Source of the DNA: Torreya grandis
Lineage: Eukaryota > Streptophyta > Pinopsida > Cupressales > Taxaceae
DNA length: 64,000 nt
Direction: 5' to 3'
NCBI GenBank assembly: GCA_037957365.1
Contig: JARHVA010006312.1
Span: forward strand, 676,501-740,500
Positions 34,061 through 47,135 of this stretch are shown piece after piece (position 1 is the stretch's first letter; every line of letters starts with the position of its first letter). A program made the position numbers and the translations under genes. A model generated the notes under the pieces. It made no database searches. It was not told the origin of the DNA and saw only the letters and a list, made by a program, of their open reading frames with translations.

Positions 34061-34078
34061 AAACTAGTGGAGTCACTA
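34061..34078 (-). other. R2 unit 1 primer binding site, tRNA-Arg type
   Basis: Minus strand TAGTGACTCCACTAGTTT; unit 2 has TGGTGACCCCACTAGTTT at 47116-47133 and unit 3 has the unit 1 form at 50871-50888. They resemble TGGCGACTCCACTGGGGA, complementary to the 3' end of plant tRNA-Arg(ACG) as I remember it. The site is two bases from the LTR. Confidence 0.75.
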
Positions 34079-34080
34079 GG

Positions 34081-35038
34081 TGCCTTTGAAATGTGTCTAA
34101 AGCTTATAAAAATTTGGTCAAGAATAGAACCAATTTAATTTTTTATTTATTTTGGGTTCCATGAGGCATGCCAAAAACTATTATCACATAATTTTTACAC
34201 TCATGCTTTAATGTGGAATAACTTATTATGCAACACCTAATGATACAATTGGAAACCTCTAAGCCATGGGACTTTGGAAAATTTAGGTTAACCTCCTAAG
34301 AAGGCTAGCTTCCTTTCACTAAATTTGATGCAACTGATAAGATACTAGTTCTATAGAATTTTTTCTCTTTTAGTTTTCTTTCTCCTAAACTAAATTTTTA
34401 TGGGGAAAAGAATGAAACATTATGAAACTAAAATGGTGATTGTGTTAGATATCTTAGTGGGTCTAAATGATTGATTGATAAACATAATGTAATAAAAAAT
34501 TATATTGAAATTGGTTTAGCACAAACTCATACAAATGAGAAACCAGAGGAAATATTCAGTCATTTTCATAAAAGGGAAGAGGGTTATTTATTTTAATCAA
34601 ACAATATTTTTCGAAGGGTAAAAATACCACAATGAATTTCTTATGATTGAAATAAGAAATAAAACTTCCATAAATACTCAAATAACTAGCATACACAAAG
34701 ATTTCTTAGATAAGAAAGGCAAATCTTCAATTTATTTTCATTCCAAAGGTTACAACTTGTATAAAATACATTAAAATTACATAAGTTATATCCTCTAATA
34801 GAAAAAACATGATTTTGGCCATGCGGTCAACCTATATTTATAAAAAATATCTCATAGATGAGATGCAGTTATCAAGACATGAACACCCAATAAGAGAAAC
34901 CATGCAGATATGGAATTCCATGTAAAAATAGGTGAAGTCATCTATTTTTGGTGCATTTCACTTGTAGAATAGCATGTAATATCAAGCATTTATATTTTAC
35001 TTGAAATGGCATGTATAGAATGGGAAGTCCTTCATGTA
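34081..35038 (-). repeat. R2 LTR copy 2, shared by units 1 and 2
   Basis: 958 bases, TG at 34081 on the plus strand, right end mutated (GTAA where the intact copy has GCAA). It has a PBS on its left (unit 1 side) and a PPT on its right (unit 2 side), so it serves as 5' LTR of unit 1 and 3' LTR of unit 2. Confidence 0.88.
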
Positions 35039-35055
35039 ACTCCCCTTCTTCTTTG
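35039..35055 (-). other. R2 unit 2 polypurine tract
   Basis: The minus strand reads CAAAGAAGAAGGGGAGT-like sequence immediately before the LTR, matching the tracts at 14375 and 51852. Confidence 0.8.
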
Positions 35056-35439
35056 AGCAGCTAAAAATAGCTCTTCATGCAAAAATGGCAGTGCCCAAGA
35101 TAAAACTTGACTTTCAAAAGATAACTAAATTTACCTTTAGAAAACCCTAACTTACAAATCATAAGTGAGACTTTTTCAACTTTTAAGTTGATCACTTTAT
35201 CAAAATGGGACTTGTAATTTACAATTCATTCTTTTACACTTTTAGTAATTGTAACTTGTCAAAATAGAAAGTGTAATTTAGAATTGCTTCTTACAAATTT
35301 CACATTGTCAAAAATATAAATTATAAAATACAAGTTTCTTTCTCTTAAAAAGAGTTATAAAAAAGATATATTCCTTCACAATCACTACTTACAATGTTTT
35401 ACAAATATGAAACACAACATATGAAAATATTTTAAGAGA

Positions 35440-38400
35440 GATATTAATCAATATCCAAAATTTATTTAGAATTCTTGTTTTTATTGATATGTAGTTTTTC
35501 AACATATTCATCAAAGGCCTTGAAAATTTGTATTTGCTCTTCATCTAGTCTGTAAGAGTAAATGTGAGAAGTTACACAATCTATTTGAATATCAAACAAT
35601 TATATTTTCAAATGCTTGATCCCTTATATTTCCGTCCTTATTTTGTGTAGTGAATTTTCATACCTGATAAATATGTGGAAGAAATAAGGGTCAAGTCTGT
35701 ATGTTTTGCATATTCTTTCTTAACTACCTATTAGAACTTATTCTAAACCTATTATACCTATAAAATATTCTCTACATCATATTTTGGTTGACATGAAATA
35801 ATATTTATCATTCCTTCAATGTCATATAACATGTCAATAGATTTATCATGTGCCACATTATCTTGATTAGCAGATTCTATAAGTATCATTATTTGAAATT
35901 AAGTTGCTTCTTTTAATTCCTTATGATTAGCATCATTATTTAGTATCTTCTTGGAAATAAGTATATCCACATCAATTTAACATATATATATATATATATA
36001 TATATCAATTTTGGATAATATAAATTCACAGTTTGAATTTCCATTTCATATTTATTAACTTATTTTTTCAATATATTGTCCCTCTCTCTGATTATTTCAT
36101 GTTGGTCCATTATTGAAGTAATAACCTTATTTCCCTTAGAAATGAGTTCATCCAACCACTCTATTATATCCCTTCTCATATGATCCATCTCTTGAACTGA
36201 ATCAATCAACGCTTGATCTAGAATCTAATTAACTGGTTATAAAGACTCTGGTTGTTCTGATGATTCATTAGGCTTTATGAACTAGTCTAATGCTATTGTA
36301 AGCTGATCCAAATTTCTTTTTAATTCATCCTTATTAGCCTTATCATGATAAATCCTTAAAAAAGGGAGTTTATTCTATATTTCAAATCATATTTTAACCC
36401 TTCTATTGTCATCCACCCAAGGTGGATCTAATAAATATGATAATCCCCCACCACAAGATTTTCCTTTTATTTGTCTAGTGGATGTACTACAATTTTAACA
36501 TACTTCTCCCCTTTGTCATCATTGAATATCCTAGAGAAGGTCCTAAGAGTTGGCTTGGACTTATTTTTGATCTTTGATAGACCAAAGTCCAAGGTGTTGG
36601 GATCAATCATTTATTTGCTCTTCTTCCCACTAATTGGGCTAGCCAACTGGGGTGACATCTGGTTGCCTTGATACTGTCACCAAATAATCAACAGATGATG
36701 TTGCTACACTAGTGGATGTTGTGACCATTGTATAATTTTGGGAGGATGATGATATTAATTGTTTAAGATGTGCCTATGATATTTCACTCCCATCAATAGG
36801 ATTCAAACCTACATTCACATCAAGCACCTATGTTGGTCCAATTTCTATTGAAGGAGTTGTGGAAATAGTGGAAGTGGATAAGGTGAGGATAATGTAAATA
36901 GTTGTGTCTATTAGGGGAGTAGAAGATGGGATAAACATAGGTATTTTTAATTTGGGAGTAGGTGGGAGAGTAGAAAACAAGTCATTAAATGAATCAATGA
37001 GATGTGTGGGACCACTCAGGGTTGGTGATGTAAGGAAAGCGAGTGGGGATGAAAGTGAAATAGTAATTACCTAAGGAGTTAGAGTGGCCTATAGGATTGA
37101 AGTCAGGATGACTGAGTCCATGGATTTGTATTGTTGAATGGTGTTGGAAATTAATGGTGATGGAATGTAAGTAATTATTAATGAAAGGGGAAAGTGAAAT
37201 TGGAGGAAGGGAAAGTGGAGTGTAAACTTGAGAATCCACTAATGGGGAACCCTAAGTGTCCACTTGATTTGATTGAATTTAAACTATTATGGTAGGTAAT
37301 GTTGTTATAATCTTAGGTAAAGTAGAATCTATAGATGTAGAGGGAATATAGACAAGAGGTGGAGTGGAAACTGGAGGTGAGATGGAAACTTGAGATGTTA
37401 AAGGAGTAGAGACAAGAAGTAGAGGTGCTAAAATATGTGTAAAAATGTATCTAGGAGGAGGGAGAATAGTGGGAATGGGAGTTGTCACTATTATATATAT
37501 GGGGATTAAAGTTTTGGAAGCCCTTTTTTTATTGTATCTTTAGATGAAAGTTCAATAGGATATTTTACATCTGCATCATCCTTACTTGATTCCCATTTCC
37601 TAGCCTTAGTCTTCTTCTCTAGCTCCTCTGATGTTTGACCTAGAACTTCCTCTGATGGAGTAATCCCCTCTACCTTAAGCTTTAAAATATTCTCCTTGAC
37701 CCCTATTATTTCTCTTATTATATAAACTCCCTTTCTCCTTAGCCAATTGATTGTTATATTAATCACATGGGTTGTTGTATCAAATAGATAAAGGGATTTT
37801 AGAGAAAACCACCTTATTGATGGAAGGGGTTCTATGATGGCAGGTGTATAATAAAACAAGTCCATTATAGATTCATCATATACCAAGTCATATAGAACTG
37901 ATGCTATATCATAATCTTTGATCTTTTGTAGGGTCATTCTATAATAATCTCTCATTCTAACTTTCTTTTCATCTTCACAATCCTCCTAATAATCCTCATA
38001 ATATGGTACATGAGCATATGTTATAGGTGATAGTGTACTGACGATATTTCCATTTACATCAAATAATGGCCTTGGATCCAAAGTATTAAGTGCCATTTGG
38101 AACATTTTACCTTCAACACATTTGATCTTAATGAGGGATTGACATGTGTATCAGGAAATAGAGATTGGGAAATGTTTCCTAGCCTTGTTCCTATTAGAAA
38201 GGAGCATGTGGGTCTCTACGAGCTGCCTAACTAGATATATTAGTGCCCATTTATCACTAACATATCAAGGAAGTGTATAAGGAAAATAGTAAAACCTACT
38301 TCCTTGATGTAAGAAAAAGTGGGGAACTGAATGATATAGGAACCCCATTTGTTGATCTCCTCCATTATTATTAGTGAGAACCTAATTCTCCCAAGTTATT

Positions 38401-39267
38401 TATCAAACATAGTAATGATGTAATAGATGAAAACACCATCTAATATTATAAAATGTTGTCTATTAGCCTCAAATTTAAGGACAAGATAGTAGTTTTATAC
38501 TCTTCTTATTTCTTTAGGAACTATGTTAAGGCCATGGAATAATCTCCCTTTGGATAGAATGTATACAATGTAGGAGGTCATATAAAAATTGCTTATTGTT
38601 TGCACCTCCAATAATTTCTTGTGGATGGAATACCTATAAGCTAGGCCAAATGAATGTATTGGTTATTTTTTTAGATGACAAAAATATATTAGTACATCCA
38701 CTATTGGAAACACTTGACATCAGAACTACCAATGACCCTATGAAATAATATAATGATATCTCCCACCTCATCAATGAAATTAGGCCTTTACATGGTCTTT
38801 GGTAGTCTAGTAGAGGAATCCTTGGGGGAATAGAGCCACTATTTTTTGATCATCTTCTGAACATCCCTTTTATATTCAAATAATTGTGTAGATGTCTAAG
38901 GGGTGATATCGATATAACTCTCAAATTCTAGGATTGTAAACACTGAATTTATGAAATCAGTATCTAGATTCAAAAAAATTTCCCCTCTATTATTATAGAC
39001 CTCTCTTTTGTTCATATCATAATATTAGAAAAATGTAAGTACCAAATTAAGGATTATAACTAAAAAATGGAATGTTATAGCTTATGGTAAACTAGAGTCA
39101 CAAATACTTTAGATCCATTCATTTTTAAAATCTACACCTATCCTAGCCCAAAAGTCTCCTAGGTCAATGTGACCTAAATATGTATCAACAATCTCTGATG
39201 TATTAGACTCCAAACTAGGAGTCACTCTTAGGCATTTGAATTTGAGCTTCATTTCTTTAGGAGACAT
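35440..39267 (-). pseudogene. ORFX, R2 unit 2
   Basis: Starts at the ATG at 39267 (MSPKEMKLKFKCLRVTPSLE), with DTYLGHIDLGDFWARIGVDF next. Then follow STRLPKTM and PNFIDEV (about 38770-38815); an open 149-codon stretch (37506-37955) containing DYYRMTLQKIKDYDIASVLY, FDTTTHVINITINWLRRKGV and YIIREIIGVKENILKLKVEG; a Pro/Ser/Thr-rich linker (36860-37490); and DPNTLDFGLSKIKNKSKPT with IFNDDKGEKYVKI (36480-36610). The order and length match unit 1, and the two copies correct each other's stops, which supports real coding on the minus strand. Function unknown. A (TA)n tract at 35980-36004 interrupts the C-terminal part. Confidence 0.72.
35980..36004. repeat. Short (TA)n tract inside ORFX of unit 2
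   Basis: About 12 TA units where unit 1 (about 15320) has none. A local expansion in dead coding sequence. Confidence 0.9.
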
Positions 39268-39299
39268 GTAAAATGACATTATTTGTTATGAGAAACCAA

Positions 39300-39640
39300 C
39301 TATAAAAGTTGGTAAAGTTTGTAAGTGTCTTAAGCAGTTCAAATCTCTAGTGGAGATGGAAGGTACTCTGAGCAGGTGAGGGTTCTATAATAACTAAGAG
39401 GTGCTTGAAGTAGGTGAATTTTATATTGAGGTAAGAGGTGCTCTAGTTAGGTGAGGGTTTTGATATAATTGGAATATGTTTGAAGCAATGTGAGCTCTTA
39501 TGGGGATAGGAGGTGTTTAGAGTAGGTCCACTTTCTATGAAGACTTAGAACCTTCTGGAGATCAAAGGTGCTTAGTACAATGGTGAAATTTGTAGGGATA
39601 TAAGGTGCTCAAGGTAATTCCAATGTCCATAGGGACCTTG
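39300..39640. repeat. Short tandem repeats upstream of ORFX (unit 2)
   Basis: Same degenerate AGGTGCT-type units as at 18640-18960, with GGTGAGGGTT and GGGGAT spacers. Confidence 0.6.
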
Positions 39641-40299
39641 GAGGACTATTAAATAATTTAAATTGGAAGTATATACTTAGGAATATTATCTTAGCTTGAT
39701 GAAACCCTTAGATTTGACTACAAAATTAGGAGGGAAAACTTAAAGGATTTTATGATGATCACTTGGGGGTAAACCCTCATGATGAAACTTTGTAAAATGA
39801 AACCCTAAAAACCCTAGACTATGAATACATCCTTTATAATAAAATATTATGCAAGAAATAATTTACCAATACCTAATTCACAAATAACCCTAAAATATGA
39901 TGCCAAACTAGCAATAGTAACCCTAACAAAATATATCAAAAATCTCTTTACAGGAATAAAAAACTTGGAAAACATATCAATTTATAGGAGAAATTGCAAA
40001 AACACAATGGGAATATCATGCATAGAGGAAAATGATGTGGAAATGGAGATGTAGTTATAGCTTGAACTCGTAGGTACTTAATTGCATGTGGATCAAGGTT
40101 TTTTTTCATGTCAAAGGTCGTTAAAGCTTAAGAAATTGATCAACAATTTAAATAATTGATAGAAAATGCCTAATTTACTTGGTTTAAATAGTGAATACCC
40201 TTAAAATAAATGTAGTAATGGTGGTTTGTGGTGGATCTAGGAGGTGCTTATACTAGGTCCCATGTCCATGGGACTGAATGGATTAAATGGTGGAAAGCA

Positions 40300-40810
40300 G
40301 AAGCCACTGATCAATTTTCAAGTTTACAAACATGGAATATGCTCATGGAGTTCTGTATTCTGTAATATGAATGTTTGGTAGGAGGCAGAACCTACTAATC
40401 ACTTTGTAACTTTGAAAACTTGAAAAATGTTCATGGATTTCTACATCCCATGGTTTAGTTGCTTAGCAGAAGGCAAGCTCTTGGATATAATTTTCAAGTT
40501 AAAACTTATGCTTCAGGTTCTAGATTCCATGGTAGGGGGTATTTATGTCTTGAGGATTCAGAACCCACCATGCATTTTACAAGTTTCTCAACTTGTAAAA
40601 TACATCCTAAGTTTTAGATTCAATCAATTTAGATGCTTTATAGGATCTAGATCTTGCCATGTATTTTTCAAGTTTCTAAACTTGTAAAATGCATACCAAG
40701 TTCTAGATTATACCATTCTAGAAGGTGGTTGCTTTGCGAGATCTGAAACCCATAAAGAAATTTGTAAACTTACAAATTGCATCTAGAGTTCTAGATTTTT
40801 TAGTGAAAAA
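40300..40810. repeat. Tandem hairpin repeat array (unit 2)
   Basis: Collinear with 19640-20120. Inverted repeats at 40574-40585 with 40590-40601 (perfect 12-bp arms), 40659-40675 with 40678-40694 (15 of 17 paired), and 40759-40767 with 40770-40778 (perfect 9-bp arms). Some paired positions differ from unit 1 on both arms so that pairing is kept. Confidence 0.8.
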
Positions 40811-41260
40811 TGTAAGATGGGTTTTTGGTGGTTTCAAGATATTTTATAAAATATAAAGGGGGTCTCCCTTAGGGTATTAGATGTAATGATATTTTTGAGG
40901 CAAAAATATCAACATTTTTGGCAACCTCTGTGGGGTGATTGCCTGTTAATCAATGTCAATCTAGTAGCCTTCTAGACATTGGGCATGGATTCTAATATTG
41001 TCTTTGAAAAAAATTAACTTGGAGATAAACATAATGGGATTTTCGTAGACACATATAAAAGGAAAAACAAACAAACAAAACTAGGAATTTTTTTTTCAGG
41101 AAATAAAAACTCCTAATGAGTTGATTTGTGCATAAGCACTTATTAAAAGACATAACTAACCCTAATATGTACAAAATATTGATTTTTTTAGAATGAGTTC
41201 CTACCTCAAAATCATGCTTTAAGGTATATACCATTAACAAGGATAAGTAGTTCTTCTCCA
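40811..41260. other. R2 unit 2, stretch between integrase stop and hairpin array
   Basis: Non-coding by appearance. It contains GATATTTTTGAGGCAAAAAT-type inverted repeat sequence at about 40888-40910, followed on the plus strand by TTTTTGGCAACCTCTGTGGG at 40915-40934, which resembles an LTR end plus tRNA-Arg primer site in the opposite orientation. Unit 1 has the same at 20198-20245. Confidence 0.55.
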
Positions 41261-42330
41261 TCAATCTTTTAGAGTTGGAATGCATTGGATATTTTTTTGA
41301 GTAATAATGTATGGATTATTCCATATTACATCAAATTTTGTGTGCTTACCTAGTTTAGCCCTATCTACATCCCATTTGAGAACCATATATCCTTCATTAA
41401 ATTTATTTTTAGATGTTTTTTTGTCTAAAGTCTTCCTGGTTTGGGCTTTATTTGCTTTCAAGACTTTCATTGACTAATTCTTGATTTCTTCAAGTTCCAT
41501 GAGTTCAACCAATCTTACTATCATTGCATCGTTATCGATCAAATCTAATTGGTGATTGAGCTCTAAATATGGTATCTCAATTGATAGTGGGATCTGATCT
41601 TCTATTATGTATACTATCATGAAAGTTGAATTAATAATGGCTTATTTAGGAGTGATCCTATCAGCCCACATTGTTGATTTTAGTTTGGTGTGCCAAGTTC
41701 TTTTGTTATCTTCCATAGTTCATTTGATAATTCTGATAAGGTTATTGTTGGTTGAATCAACCAAACTATTACCCTAAGGGTAATAATTATAAGAAGTGCT
41801 AAAATACACATTATGATTGAAATCTCATTCACTCACTTGAGTGTCCATGAATGCTTTAACATTATCAAAAATAATTGTGTGGGTTATGCCAAATCTCAAC
41901 ACTATATTGTCCATGAAATCAAGAATAGATGCCTTTATATCATCTTTTAGTGCAATTACTTCAGTCCATCATTTAAAATAATTTAATTTTTTGAGTACCC
42001 ACATGTGCCCTATATTTTATGGTGGATTGATCATGCCTATGAAATCAAGTCCCTATTAAGAAAATGGCTGATCAACTTGAATGGGCTTGAAGGGAAGTCT
42101 GCTAACTTTTGCTTGTCGATGAAGCAATCACATTTTTCATAGTTGCTTACCAATTTATTTGCATCCTTGGATAATTTGGGCCAATAATAACCTCTTCTCA
42201 TTATCTTAATGACATTGGTCCTTACATAGATATGTCTTTCTAATGGGCCATTATGAAATTCTTTAAGTACCTTAGGAATTTGATCATGCTTAATACATCG
42301 TAACATAACTCCATTTATATATTAAATAGT
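41261..42330 (-). pseudogene. R2 unit 2 integrase remnant
   Basis: The best zinc-binding N-terminus in the array: EFHNGPLERHIYVRTNVIKI, MRRGYYWPKLSKDANKLV and NYEKCDCFIDKQ (42037-42306), with both His and both Cys. The core is decayed; around 41750 it reads GNSLVDSTNNNLIRI, with the catalytic Glu position Asp. The C-terminus is at 41261-41470 (AKLGKHTKFDVIWNNPYIIT). It would catalyse integration; it is followed by about 2 kb of repeats before ORFX. Confidence 0.87.
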
Positions 42331-42479
42331 ATTTCATCAACAGTACATAAGGAAAGGACAAGATTTTTTCATACATTTTATTATATTATTGAATATCATA
42401 TGGGTACTCACCAGTCTGTAAGGAATTAGTCATGTCTTGCATCCAGCCATTGAAAATAGGTGCATTAGTTGGTTGAGGT

Positions 42480-43760
42480 GCACCTTGAGCATATACTACT
42501 TTAGGTGTTGACTCAATAGTTCTAATATCAAAATCCAACTATTCACATAAACCTTTTCCTCATAATAGCTTGGTAACTTTGATGTTGATGTCATACTCCA
42601 TGACCTTAGTGATCCATCTTGCTTGCTTTTCATTTATCTCTTGACTAAGTAAAAACTCTTTAACATTTGGGTAACTTACCATCAGATAAACCTTATTATT
42701 AGAAAGCATATGCTATAATTATGGAATATACCTATTTCTCCAAAACACTATATTCTTTCTCATATCCTTTCAAAGATTAGATGAATAAAGATATTAGTTA
42801 TTCCAATTGTTCTTGATTGTGCTAAGTTAGAATGGCTGAGATGCTTCCTTCCCCTTTGAGTGCATAGAGAATAAAGTTTTTCTCATAATTTGGGTTAACC
42901 ATGGTAGGATCCTAAGAAATGGATTGTTTTATGGCCTAAAATCTATCTCTTCCATATTGTGTCCAACCTAAAATGGTACCCTTCTTAAGCATTATAGTGA
43001 GGGGGTTTACTAGAGAGGCAAAGTTTGGGACAAATCTTCTCACAAAATTAATCTTCCCAAGAAAACTCTACAAGCCTTTCTTATGTTTTGGTAGTGTTAA
43101 TGAAGATATAACACTAACTATTTTTGGTTCTATTACAAGACCTTATTTTGACACTATATGCCCCAATAGTTTCTCTTCATAGACTACAAAAATTCACTTC
43201 TTCAAATTGAGAGAAAGCCTGAATTATCTACACCTTTTGAAATTTTTTATAAGGTGTACAGATGTGCCTCAACATGATTTGAGTAGACCATGATATCATT
43301 CATATATGCCAATATTATTTCATTAATGAGACCTTTGAAGGCCATATCCATATCTCTTTTAAATATTGCATCAGCATTCATCAGACCAAAATCCATCATT
43401 TTGTATGCATACATGCCCTATTTTACGATGAAGGAAGTTTTATACTAGTCTAACTATACCAGGATTTGGTTATATCTAGAATAATTATCTAAAATGGAAA
43501 ACCTTTTAGATCCTACTATAGTTTGTAAAATTTTCTCCATAGATAGGAGAGGATAGTGATCCTTTAAGGATTGTTTATTCAGGTCTCTAAAATCCACATA
43601 GATTCTAATTTCACCATTTTAATTTTTGATAGGGACCATATTATGAACCCAAGATGAGTGTTTGATGGGAAAAATTATATTAGTTTCTATCATTTTAAAA
43701 ATCTCACTTTTCATCAAGGGTTATATCTTTGGATTAATGACCCTCAGCTTTTGTCTGATA
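42480..43760 (-). pseudogene. R2 unit 2 reverse transcriptase and RNase H remnant
   Basis: EIRIYVDFRDLNKQSLKD (about 43580-43635), FSILDNYSRYNQ, MMDFGLMNADAIFKRDMDMA, and LAYMNDIMVYSNH (about 43280-43320), where the YxDD box reads YMND. The RNase H end near 42600-42700 is poorly preserved. The copy differs from unit 1 (YVAD) at the catalytic box, so the two died independently. Confidence 0.85.
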
Positions 43761-44329
43761 GGCTTAGCATTTGGATCCAACTCTATTGTATGCTGAGCTA
43801 AACTAGAGTCAAACCCTCTTAGGTCATGATAGCTCCAAGAAAAGTTATCATCAAATTCTTGGCATAATTAAATAAAATTTTGCTTCTCAGAGTCTTTACA
43901 TGCCTTCCCTAGCATCAGAGTTTTTCCTTTTGAAATGACCACTAGGATCTAGTCTTCTTCATTGATCAAAATGTTCTTCTTGTCACCTTTTAGTTGGTCA
44001 TCCAAATTGAATATGTTATCCAACATAACAAGACCCATAGGTAGCTTATTTGACTTTAACTAGATGATATAATCCCCATATTAATCATGTAGCTTAGGCT
44101 AGTTATGATCTGAAAAATCAACTTCTCTCAAGAAGTTTAGAATTTGATCATTATTAAATACTTACCAATTAGTGGCATTGTCAAGAATAGATGGTCTTAC
44201 TACCAATCTTACATGTTCATGGTTTTCTTTGCTTATCTCCTTGGGTAAGTTATATTGATAGCCCACTAAGGCCATATGATCAACATCTTTATTTTGTGAT
44301 CTTGGTACTTCCTAAATATTTAGAGTGGT

Positions 44330-44900
44330 GAAATATTTAAACAAGTCCCATACTTTGTGATTAAAATATCTCAATTAGTTATTCTTAGTTATGCTTCTAG
44401 ATCTTACTTAGTGAACAATCAGTTTACTATAACCAAATATTTGTAGGGATTATATCCCTCTTTCTTTGGCCAGTTGCAGTCCTCGAATCAAGGTTTCATA
44501 GTCAACTACATTGTTAGTCCATCTAAACTAAAGTCTAAAAGATTAAAAATAACTCTCCTTTTGAGGAGAGACCAAGACAACATCTACACCAGATCCATTT
44601 ATACTTCTTTAACCATTGAATAATAGTTGTCATGTAACTTGTAAATCTTTAGCTAGTTTTAGAATATTAAGAATAACTGCATCATTCTCATCTATGAAAT
44701 ATATACCCATCATGGTTTCTTGTACATGATCATAAGGGTTAAACTATAATGTTGATCCCCATTCATCTAAGAATAAATATGGAATATATTCTATTGTGGT
44801 TGTAACTTCGTGATCGATTTCCTCTTCTTGATCTTATAATATACAATTCATATGCATGTGGAGAGGAGTGTACGGTTCAATATGATCTTTAGCTATTAGC
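44330..44900 (-). pseudogene. R2 unit 2 additional RNase H (aRNH) upstream of RT
   Basis: Reads QLLFNG, then SINGSGVDVVLVSPQKESYF, TNNVVDYETLIRGLQLAKER and SLQIFGYSKLIVH, with NKDVDHMALVGYQY at the end. The first catalytic position is Asn (FNG) as in units 1 and 3. The CDSE motif has become GYSK here. Confidence 0.8.
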
Positions 44901-45059
44901 TCATTTCTTATTATTAATCTTGTCCCATACCTTGTCCTAAGAAAAATGTGATACCAATCCATAGACAAATATCCTCCCATTTTCATGGTAAAATATCATG
45001 AAAGGTAACTGATGAAATAAGGGAGAAGATCGATTAATGAGATATCTTGGGAAATTGAC

Positions 45060-45480
45060 AAACTGGGACAAACATAGATAGTGAGATTTAAATATTTTTT
45101 TATTCCTACTATTTAAACAACAATCCCATCCAACTGAACCACTCCCTTATTCATAGGCATATATTTTATGCCAAGATCATTAGTTATCTTTTTGGGCATA
45201 ACAAAACTACTAGCCTTTGAATATACAATGCAATTATGAACAAGGTACTTTCTAACTATTTGTGAGAGATATAAATGGGGAGGCTTACCAATTTTGCCCA
45301 TATTAGTTTTATTTTATGGCTGAAATAAATTAATTGTAGTATTAAGCCCCTTAGCTAGAGCTTTATCTACAATTTAGAAATTCTTACATGCCTCTTGTAG
45401 TCTTTGTCCAGTATAGATATCACATCCCACATGATGACATTTAAATTAGAGTTTTTCATTTGATCAATGATGGTGAAGGG
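45060..45480 (-). pseudogene. R2 unit 2 protease remnant
   Basis: MGKIGKPPHLYLSQIVRKYL, HNCIVYSKASSFVMPKKIT and GIKYMPMNKGVVQLDGIVV (45113-45301). The active-site DSG reads YSK. Uninterrupted here, this shows the sequence that R3 split in unit 1. Confidence 0.82.
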
Positions 45481-45649
45481 AATACTACCAACCTTTGGTT
45501 ATGTCTATTTTATATCCATGTCCTCTTTCACAAGATTTAGATTAGGTACTTTCACTTTGGGCTAGATAATGGACACAAAGGGTGGATTTTATACTATGTT
45601 GCTCTTAGTAGGCTCTAGTACAGCTTTAAAAGTTGAAGCTTGTTCCATC

Positions 45650-47000
45650 CTAGGGGGTTGATCACTCTCAATTGCTATTTTCTTTGATCATGTATTTGAT
45701 TACACTATATGTCTACCATTGAAAAATACCTTTTCTTGATTTACTCCACAAATGTATTCTTCTTGCTAGTTTAGAAGAGTAGTTTCTCCTTGAGCAGGTT
45801 CTTATGTGTCTACTTTTTGAGAAGTAGATTCTTCTTATTGTACACATGTACTTTTCATGACTTGCATCATCAAATCTTGATTGATTATGCTATTTGGGTA
45901 AGTATTCTAATTATGTGGCTATGAACAAGGATAACACCACTCATAGTCTTGAACCAAGTTTTTCTTAACACGTATAATGGCTTTGGAATTACTTAATGTA
46001 GGTAAGGCATGGATATTTTTGGTATTTGGTTGTGTGTTTTAACCTATCAATTACTGATTTCCTTGGTATTATTACTTATCTCCCTAATATGACTACTTAT
46101 TATACTAGTATGTCAAGTTAGCTTGTTGATAAGGCTTATAATTCTAAGATTGTTTCCTCTTCATAGCTACTAACTCATTACTAAAACTCTTAAGTAATGA
46201 TTTGACCTCATGTAGTTCATCTATAGGAGTGGGGGTCAAATCCAATACCTTTCTTATAGTGGTAATTAGGGTAAGTGTAAGTGATATAGGAGTTATTTAT
46301 GGAAATAGAGGAATTAGTGATCTTGGGGTAATTTTTTTGGATTATATTAAATAATTATCCTCCCTTATCACAATTTTATAATCATCAGGGAGTGTGGTGC
46401 CACCCATAAACTAAATCATGAGAACTATATCACTATTTAGGGATTTCAAGTAATATAGGAAACCATTATTTGTAGTTGGCTTGACTAGTGCTAAAATTAT
46501 GTTCCATGTCTTTTGGAAATAAAAATTGAAATTAGTCATGAGCTCATGAAGAGCCCATTGAATGGTAGTCAACTATTCAACCAATAAAAGGTGGTCACTC
46601 TTATCTTTGAATTGGGCACATAGTGTAATGCCTAAATCATCCCAAACTCAAATGGAGTTGGGAACAAGACCTCTATACCACTATAAATTTTTACCCTTGA
46701 AGGAAGAGGCTAAGATTTTAATGACAACATTATCTTATACCACGTTGTGGATAACATAGAGATTGGAAATATCTTGTATGTGCTCCATAGGAGTAGTGGA
46801 AGTTTTTCTAGTGAAATATGATAGGGTTTTAAAGGAAAATGTTGGTATATCATCATATTGGGCCAATTGGAGAGGGTTATTCCCATTGAAGGCTACAAAA
46901 TTTATGGCCATTGTAGGAGGAATAAAATTGATGGGAGTGGGATTGCTTGTAGGGGTTGCAAATAAACTTTCCAGATATACTTTTTAATGGGGTGCAACTA
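45650..47000 (-). pseudogene. R2 unit 2 gag remnant
   Basis: Minus strand from about 46990 aligns with unit 1 gag: capsid pieces around 46640-46960 (for example an AFNGNNPLQLAQYDDIP-like segment) and a linker to the protease. Heavily broken by stops; the coding sense is supported mainly by alignment with 32481-33976 and 49440-50750. Confidence 0.78.
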
Positions 47001-47115
47001 ATTTTGACCTCCTTTTAAGTGGAAATGGCCATTATGAAAAATCAGCTTTCTTACCTTTTGTAGTTAATTTCATTTATGGGCTTGGCATTCGTAACCCTTG
47101 ATATATTAAAACTGT

Positions 47116-47133
47116 AAACTAGTGGGGTCACCA
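47116..47133 (-). other. R2 unit 2 primer binding site
   Basis: Minus strand TGGTGACCCCACTAGTTT, the best-preserved TGG start of the three R2 sites, two bases from the LTR. Confidence 0.75.
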
Positions 47134-47135
47134 GG

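Noticed and set aside
34081..40914. A single 6.8-kb LTR running from TG at 34081 to CA at 40914
   Set aside because: A clear polypurine tract at 35039-35055, repeated in units 1 and 4, sets the LTR end at 35038; ORFX is then internal to the element, not in the LTR.
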